From: Lepturacanthus savala
Taxonomy: Eukaryota > Chordata > Actinopteri > Scombriformes > Trichiuridae
DNA: 64,000 nt
Assembly (NCBI GenBank): GCA_030544235.1
Contig: CM060470.1
Location: 24,296,098 to 24,360,097, forward strand
Direction of reading: 5' to 3'
The notes beneath the pieces are model-generated. The model was not told the DNA's origin and ran no database searches. It saw only the letters and a list, made by a program, of their open reading frames with translations. This document shows positions 58,006 to 64,000 of the stretch, in pieces. A program made the translations under genes and the position numbers. Positions within the stretch are counted from its first letter, which is position 1; each line of letters begins with the position of its first letter.

Positions 58006-58311
58006 TGTTTACACTCGGTATTAATGTGTCCTGAGTGATCTGAGTTCAGTAAAGTTCAGTAAACGAAAATGTGTCCTCAAGATGCATTGAAATCTGTTCA
58101 CTTAAACCAGATTCAGAGGTAGTTTTGGACACATTTGACCACATAACTTTTGTACTGTAAATGCTGTAAATGTCCTGACATGAGTGGTCAGCTGGACGCA
58201 TTTGGACATGCATGATAGACATGAATGTAAAAGGATGTTTACAAAAATAAAGTGTCTTGCTGTCCACTTGTAATCAGATCCCTCAGTACACATGTTAATA
58301 CCAAGTGTAGC
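58006..58311. mobile_element. MITE with ACACTYGGTATTAA ends, about 305 bp
   Basis: Left end GTTTACACTCGGTATTAATG, then TGTCCTGAGTGATCTGA; the right end read inwards is CTACACTTGGTATTAACATG, then TGTACTGAGGGATCTGA. The inverted ends agree over about 35 bp with a few changes. The interior is non-coding. This is a recognisable teleost MITE; superfamily not decided because no clear target duplication is visible. Confidence 0.75.
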
Positions 58312-61300
58312 TTTTTAGTTTAGTTTTCATATACTGTATTTCAAAAAAACACCTTTATAATGTGAAAAAAAACAACAACTTTGACATAGTCAAGTCAAAG
58401 ACTGTGTCTGTCACTGCAAATTTCAGCAGATTCTTAAAAAAAATAAACAAACACATAAAGACACGCCCACAATAAACCAGAAGGGTCAGGGGTCTTTGGG
58501 GGTTAAAGAACACAGATTAATCATGGCACCTCACTGACCAGGTTCATCCGTGCTTCTCTGGGTTCTGTGTTTACATTGGCCATTCCCCCTTACACAACTT
58601 AACACTGCACTTTTCCAGAGCAGGTGTAAGGGGTGCTGAGTAAGCTAAACACATGGAGCTTTGGGGCTTGGTCTGGGATGACCACTGATTCCCTCCAACC
58701 CGGCTTCTTGACCTGCAATCAAAGGCCTGACTTTGAAAGGTTCCAGGGTGGGGAGGAGGGTATCGGAGGCCACATGCTACTCATCCACCTGCATACTGAC
58801 AGGCAGGGAGGCCATGTCACAACAATCCCAAACACCCCTGTGCCCTGGCCTAACCTTATCCACCCCTCTCCCCACCACGGCTAACCCCCGGTGACCCTTG
58901 CAGCCATCTGTTACAGGGCTCAGAGATGTGTTGATTGGCTCAGGGGAAATGGGGTGAGAGTTGGGGCTGGGGTTCCGAGGAGCTTTGAGGGAAATTGTAC
59001 ATAAAGCATGACAATGTTCAAAGTGACAAATTGCATAACAACTAACAACTGTCCATAAATAACATTTTTATCACCTGTCTATTTAATGCACAAAGGATAT
59101 ATAATGTTAAGTAACTTGCCATGCATTTAAAACATTTTTTTGAGAATAGATTACTGCTAATTTTACATTCATTCATTGTCTGTTTTCTCTGGTGCTGTTG
59201 GTGCTACAACTAAACCCATTGGGAGGACGCCTCATTCCCCCTTAAATACAAACAACCAGTTTCCCAACTTGTCTGAAATTATCTTTTTCAACAAATGTTT
59301 ACATTTGTTTTGTTGTTCTAAGACAAAGTCGCAAGGAATGTTACATTTAATCTGGCTAATTTCAAATTCACAAGGAACTGCACGACCATCATGACATCAT
59401 GGCATGACCACTAAAGGAGCCAAAATGTTCGTGAATACAATGATCCTCCCACACATTACGTACTGTCTGTAAGTTGGGGGACACATCAATAAAACCACGG
59501 TAAAGCCAATAGAAGCCATGTACAAACAAACAATAAAACCCTAGACATGCTCTCATGCTATTTGCTTATTTGTAGATTGTTGAATTACCTTTCTTGTCTC
59601 TATGTAGTGCAGACTTTATTTATATCTGCATATTTTCACTGTTTCTGTTTTTATTTTTAATGTTTTTATTCTTTATAATTTGTGCTTTTCAACTATTTTC
59701 TGCTTGGGGAGTAAAGATGATTAGCATTTTTGGCTAACTCTGGAATATTTTAAGAAAATGTATTAATATGCATGGCCCCTTTCAAATAAAGTAATAATAA
59801 TATAAAATGAGTGATGACAAAAAAATAAAATGTTAGCTCTACCATCTTGTTTTCATTTTGACACAGTAGTGTAGGGTTCAGCCGCAGCTGAACAGTTTTT
59901 CCATACAGTTGGACAAACTCCATTCTAAGTAGGACAAAACAAGCTGTATGTTAGTGTTATACCTTACATTTGTGTACCACAAAGTGACAGTCAACTGATG
60001 TTTAAATGTACTTGTAAGATCAGTTAGTTTTTTATTTTATTTTCTCCTGACCTTTAAGAAAAAAAAAAGCTAATAATCCATATGTAGGAAAGCATTAAGT
60101 GATTACCCTTCCCTTTGCCAGTAACACTGGGCTTGCACATTTAATGATGGTTCCTGTACTGTATGTTTCTTGTTATTCCTCAGGCCTCTTATGTACAAAC
60201 TGTTATAAACTTAATAAAATAAATTTTAATAGAAGTATCTGGGATTTGTAAGGGTATTGCTGTGTTAAAGGTACTGTCAACACAAATCATAGCTATAGCG
60301 CTTATGAACGTATTGAACCGTGTTTTACAGCCAGACATAGAACTAGAAAGCAACTCGGAGAGCACATTTCATCAGAACGATTCAAAAATAATAAAGTGTA
60401 TTAAGTGTGTAAGTGTGAGTGTAAGTATTGAGCCGATAAACTGTAAAGTACATTTTTTCTTTTCTTTTTTAGACATCAAGCAGAAGGTATGAGTCAAAGG
60501 TACAATGTGTAACACTCAGCCACCTCAGCTTCAAATCAATCTCACCTCCACGGTCTTCCTCTCTTTTTGCACAGTTATATTACAATGTGGCACAAGCCTA
60601 GAGTCACGTTTAATGAAATACATTTGTAATGCAGATACTGAGATAAACTTGTGTCTCTATCTTTCAGTAGATCTTCTCCCTATTGTTGAAATGTGTGTTC
60701 ATTCCCAGTGTACACAGAGAGAGATGGGGCGTTGTTGGTCTGTTACATGTGTTTGTGTATTTGACAGAGAAAGATGGGGGTTGTGCTGCTTGCAGAGCGG
60801 GACTGAAACTAATGTACGTTTATGTAATTCTAACTCTTCAAACCGTGCCAGAGTCAAGAAAGAAAGCCCTGTGAAGCATTATACTAGTCAAACCAACTTG
60901 ACTTTGGGGGACACATTTGGGCATAGTACTGATAGTCTGGTGTAAGTGTTCCCTTACAAATGCGTAATGAATGCTGTAGTGTCCTCAAAAATATATAGTG
61001 AACTTTCCAATCTTCTAGATATTGCCTCATTTTGTAACTGTTATGCCTGATTACCAGTGGTAACACTATGGAGAACCAATCACCATTTTTCATTTGATCC
61101 ACTAATATATCTTCTATGTCTTTCCTTTTTTGTCCCACCAGGTGAACTTTAAGATGAGCATGTGATATTAAAATAGCCATGGAACAGGTTTGTCAGCTAT
61201 TTTATACAACTGACTCATATATTGGAGACATCAGGTGGCTTTATTTCCTCCCTCTCTAATTCTGTCCTCATTTGGCCAGAAGAGGAACAGTCTCTCACTC

Positions 61301-63309
61301 CCAACCCAATACTATGAACTACTACAGCTGATCTTTGCCCTGTCCTCCCTAGGCTATTTTTACTGATATGTGCTTGCCATGTACCCAGTGACCAGAGAGG
61401 AGGGGCATAATTATACTATACTCAGTCCTCTGCCAGACCTGCACTGCAGCCATTTTCACTCCTTGTTGATTTCGTGGCTTTTCGCCTCCAGTCTGGTCTC
61501 CAGCAAACACTGTTGGGCAGTAACACTTCATTTAGTAGCACATTAAAGTCACATTAAACACATAAAATGTTCTCTTTTTTTGTGGTGGAGAATTTAGGAG
61601 TCAAATGGAAGGTTATTCACAGTTCCATCTCTGTGCATTTAATGTGAAGACTGGTCCCAGATCTTTTAGCTTGTGTGCGTCCATCTTCAGTGTGAGGGTG
61701 GTACTGCTGCATGCAATCACTATAGCCATCTTTCAGCTAGCTGATGGTCAGCCTCCAAATCTGTAGACTGGCTGCTTGTTAAATCAGTGTTTCACCACAT
61801 CAAAGGAGAAGAGACATGTGGGCGTGGTAGCTTTTATGCAGCTATTACTTTTTTGCCAGTAATTAAATAGTAAGCTCCAAGATGGCACCCCCTTTTGAGA
61901 GAAAGAGTCATAACATACATGAGAGAACAAACATGAAAATGACAAAAACACTGCTGTTTAGCTAGTGGTAGGACAAATAAACACACAAATCCACACACTT
62001 ATCTTACCTAGTGAAATATATGTAGATGTCAGGATAAGCAATGTCTGGCCATTTTGTCGGGGTTATTGTCCCACTTGGATGAAGGGAGGCTGTGGGCTGA
62101 AGCAGCATGACAGCTGACTGATCAATCTTCATTCATCAGTTTGCCCAAAAAGCACCATCAGGCCTACAGCAGTTAACACAAAACATGGGTATGAAGGCCC
62201 TTGAATATAGTGAAAATTAAACATGAGCTTATATACTAGCACATCGACTCAGAATTAAAAATGTAGTATGATTCATAGCAGAGTCTCCTTTTATCATATT
62301 CATATTCATTCCTATATAGTAGGTTTAATAGAATTGTTTTTGCACCAGTTGGGACAAACAATTTATAAATACAACATTAACATATAACCACATTATTATG
62401 TCTAACATGAGCAAACAGTCATATCTAGGAGACACAAGACAACCTTAGGATGTATTTGGAGTTATGTCTCTGTAATGTCAGTCTGTTATTCACTCCTCTT
62501 ACAGCTCTGTGTTGATTCTAAATGAATTATCTGGAATATTAGCTCCAAGATATTCTATTTTCTTCACAGGCTACTTGCTAACTTAGTCTGTCAGCAGTTT
62601 GTTGCTGTACTGGTCGTGTACAATGCGTTTTTCAAAGGTTTTTCACTTGAAACAGCTGCCTGTTCTAATGGGAAACAAGGTTGATTAGAGCGGAATTGCT
62701 GGCCTGAAAAGCAAAACAAAGCTAAAATAAGAGAAATGGCTCAATAGAGCTGAGGGGAAAGCAGATTCCTCATAAGTCTCTGTGTTTGGTTAAAATAAGA
62801 TTAGATGAAGAATTAGCGTAGCTTTAAAAATCAACCACACCAACCCCAAAATGTTATCTTAACTCTCAAGGAAGTGGTGTTCATCAAAGACATTTCAGGC
62901 TTATTACACAGCACAACTACAGTATTACTACTGTATGATGTCTGTGTGAGCAATTTCACCTTCGTTATTTATGGCAAGGACACAGAAACATCAAATGCCG
63001 AAAAGCAGAAAAATCCCAGCTCGTCACGTATTGATGCTTTTGCAATAACATCCTGAAGGTTGTATTATTAGTTTAAGTCTTTGAGTCAGGGACATGAGGC
63101 AGGCAGCCCAGGAGGGCCCTTACTGTCCAGATGGTGACAGCACTCTGATGGTTTTGCCTTTGAGGCGCCAAGATGGAAACATTTGGAATAGGAGTGAGTC
63201 ACACGTACCGGTCACAGGATGGACAGTCAGTCACAACTCCAGAAAACACACACAGACATATATACAATCAGTGTCTGCACATGAACACACTGGCATGCAC
63301 ACATACACA

Positions 63310-63310
<1 letters not shown>
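58312..63310. other. No gene seen
   Basis: A GC-richer block at about 58480-58980 could be regulatory or a hidden exon, but shows no protein similarity in any frame. The rest is AT-rich. A 146-codon frame at 60505-60945 shows Cys-rich but otherwise unremarkable composition and no domain I know. Confidence 0.45.

Positions 63311-63356
<46 letters not shown>
63311..63356. repeat. (AC)23 microsatellite
   Basis: About 46 bp of AC, ending in AGAGGGTG. Confidence 0.97.
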
Positions 63357-63360
<4 letters not shown>

Positions 63361-64000
63361 GGTGCATATTGTAACGGTATCCTACATTCATTAGTTGCTT
63401 ATATAGTAGCTACAAACATGTAGTACACAAAGTTCTTGTAAACACATGCACACACATTCCCCTGTTATATATTTTAATTATGCAGCTGCTGGAGTGTCAT
63501 AAGTGGAACGGTAAATCAGGGATTGTTTTCGCTTTTTTCCTTTTATTATATATCATATTATTATATTATTTTTAATACAGTTACATTATATCCGAGTAGA
63601 AGGAAAACAATACATGCATTTTACTTTCCCAATCTCTTGTTTTTGCACTCAGTCTGGCCAAATGTAAACTGACTTTTCTGTGCATTTATACTGAGGCAGG
63701 AGGCCTGATACTCGTTCTCGCTCCAGATGGTGACATGTTTCCTCGTGTGACAATGAGCCATGGCTGAAGCTTTAGCAGGAAACGAGACACCTGTCACTCT
63801 TGTCTGATTCCACACTTTGCCAACCAGACATATTATTGATTTTCGGATCCTTCTAAGTCAGTAAATGATATTCCTATTTTGTCTTGCAAAACAATTATTA
63901 TAAAGCACTCTGCGGAAATAAACAAAAGACAAAAATGGACAAAAATGAAGAAGATGACAGTAAGTAAAGTAAAAAAAGAAAAATGAGTTTAACCTAAAAT
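63357..64000. other. No gene seen to the window edge
   Basis: AT-rich DNA with a short ATATTATATTATT stretch near 63545-63570. Short frames only. Confidence 0.45.

Noticed and set aside
60505..60945. 146-codon plus-strand frame, Cys-rich
   Set aside because: No start context, domain, signal peptide or splice logic; composition equals its surroundings and it overlaps another frame of similar length.

Overview
The window looks like nuclear DNA of a ray-finned (teleost) fish, probably a percomorph. This rests on the repeat families: DANA/Mermaid-type V-SINEs, Tc1 elements with IR/DR ends, an L2/CR1/Rex1-type LINE, hAT-like GTACTTTTACTT elements, and an (AAT)n/GGGCCCTAATAA repeat. The CA/TG microsatellites are consistent but not diagnostic. 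I find no intact protein-coding gene, no rRNA or tRNA gene, and no CRISPR array. Every open frame that resembles a known protein is a decayed transposon gene.

Layout. Positions 1-9308 are a tandem satellite array of about four units of 2.26-2.46 kb, entering from the left edge and ending sharply at 9308. Each complete unit holds a 16-bp minisatellite, two diverged copies of a block of about 795 bp, an (AAT)n tract and usually a GC-rich hairpin module of about 60 bp. From 9309 to 64000 the DNA is AT-rich, gene-poor intergenic or long-intron sequence. It carries a degenerate Tc1 transposase at 16.1-16.9 kb, a TTAA-flanked MITE with long inverted repeats at 21.15-22.14 kb, and V-SINEs at 26.7, 28.2 and 54.5 kb. 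There is a complete but dead Tc1 element at 28.05-30.21 kb and a three-level nest (LINE, then hAT, then SINE) at 53.4-55.7 kb. At least seven copies or fragments of the hAT-like GTACTTTTACTT family and many simple repeats complete the picture.

The most striking signal is in the satellite. It contains sixteen full 15/15 matches to the CTCF core consensus (CCASYAGRKGGCRSY), all on the + strand, four per unit and regularly spaced. Next to them are ETS-type ACTTCCTG words, YY1-like AAGATGGCCG words and one perfect cAMP-response palindrome per unit. The array is therefore a candidate co-oriented insulator or loop-anchor cluster spread by tandem amplification. The motifs are seen directly; binding is inference.

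The mobile-element insertions can be ordered because target-site duplications survive. Nesting shows that V-SINEs were active after both the Tc1 and the hAT element had landed. Several short, nearly perfect hairpins (319-354, 10253-10295, 37551-37600, 38041-38074) are not explained by known elements and look like fold-back (template-switch) products or small hairpin RNA candidates.
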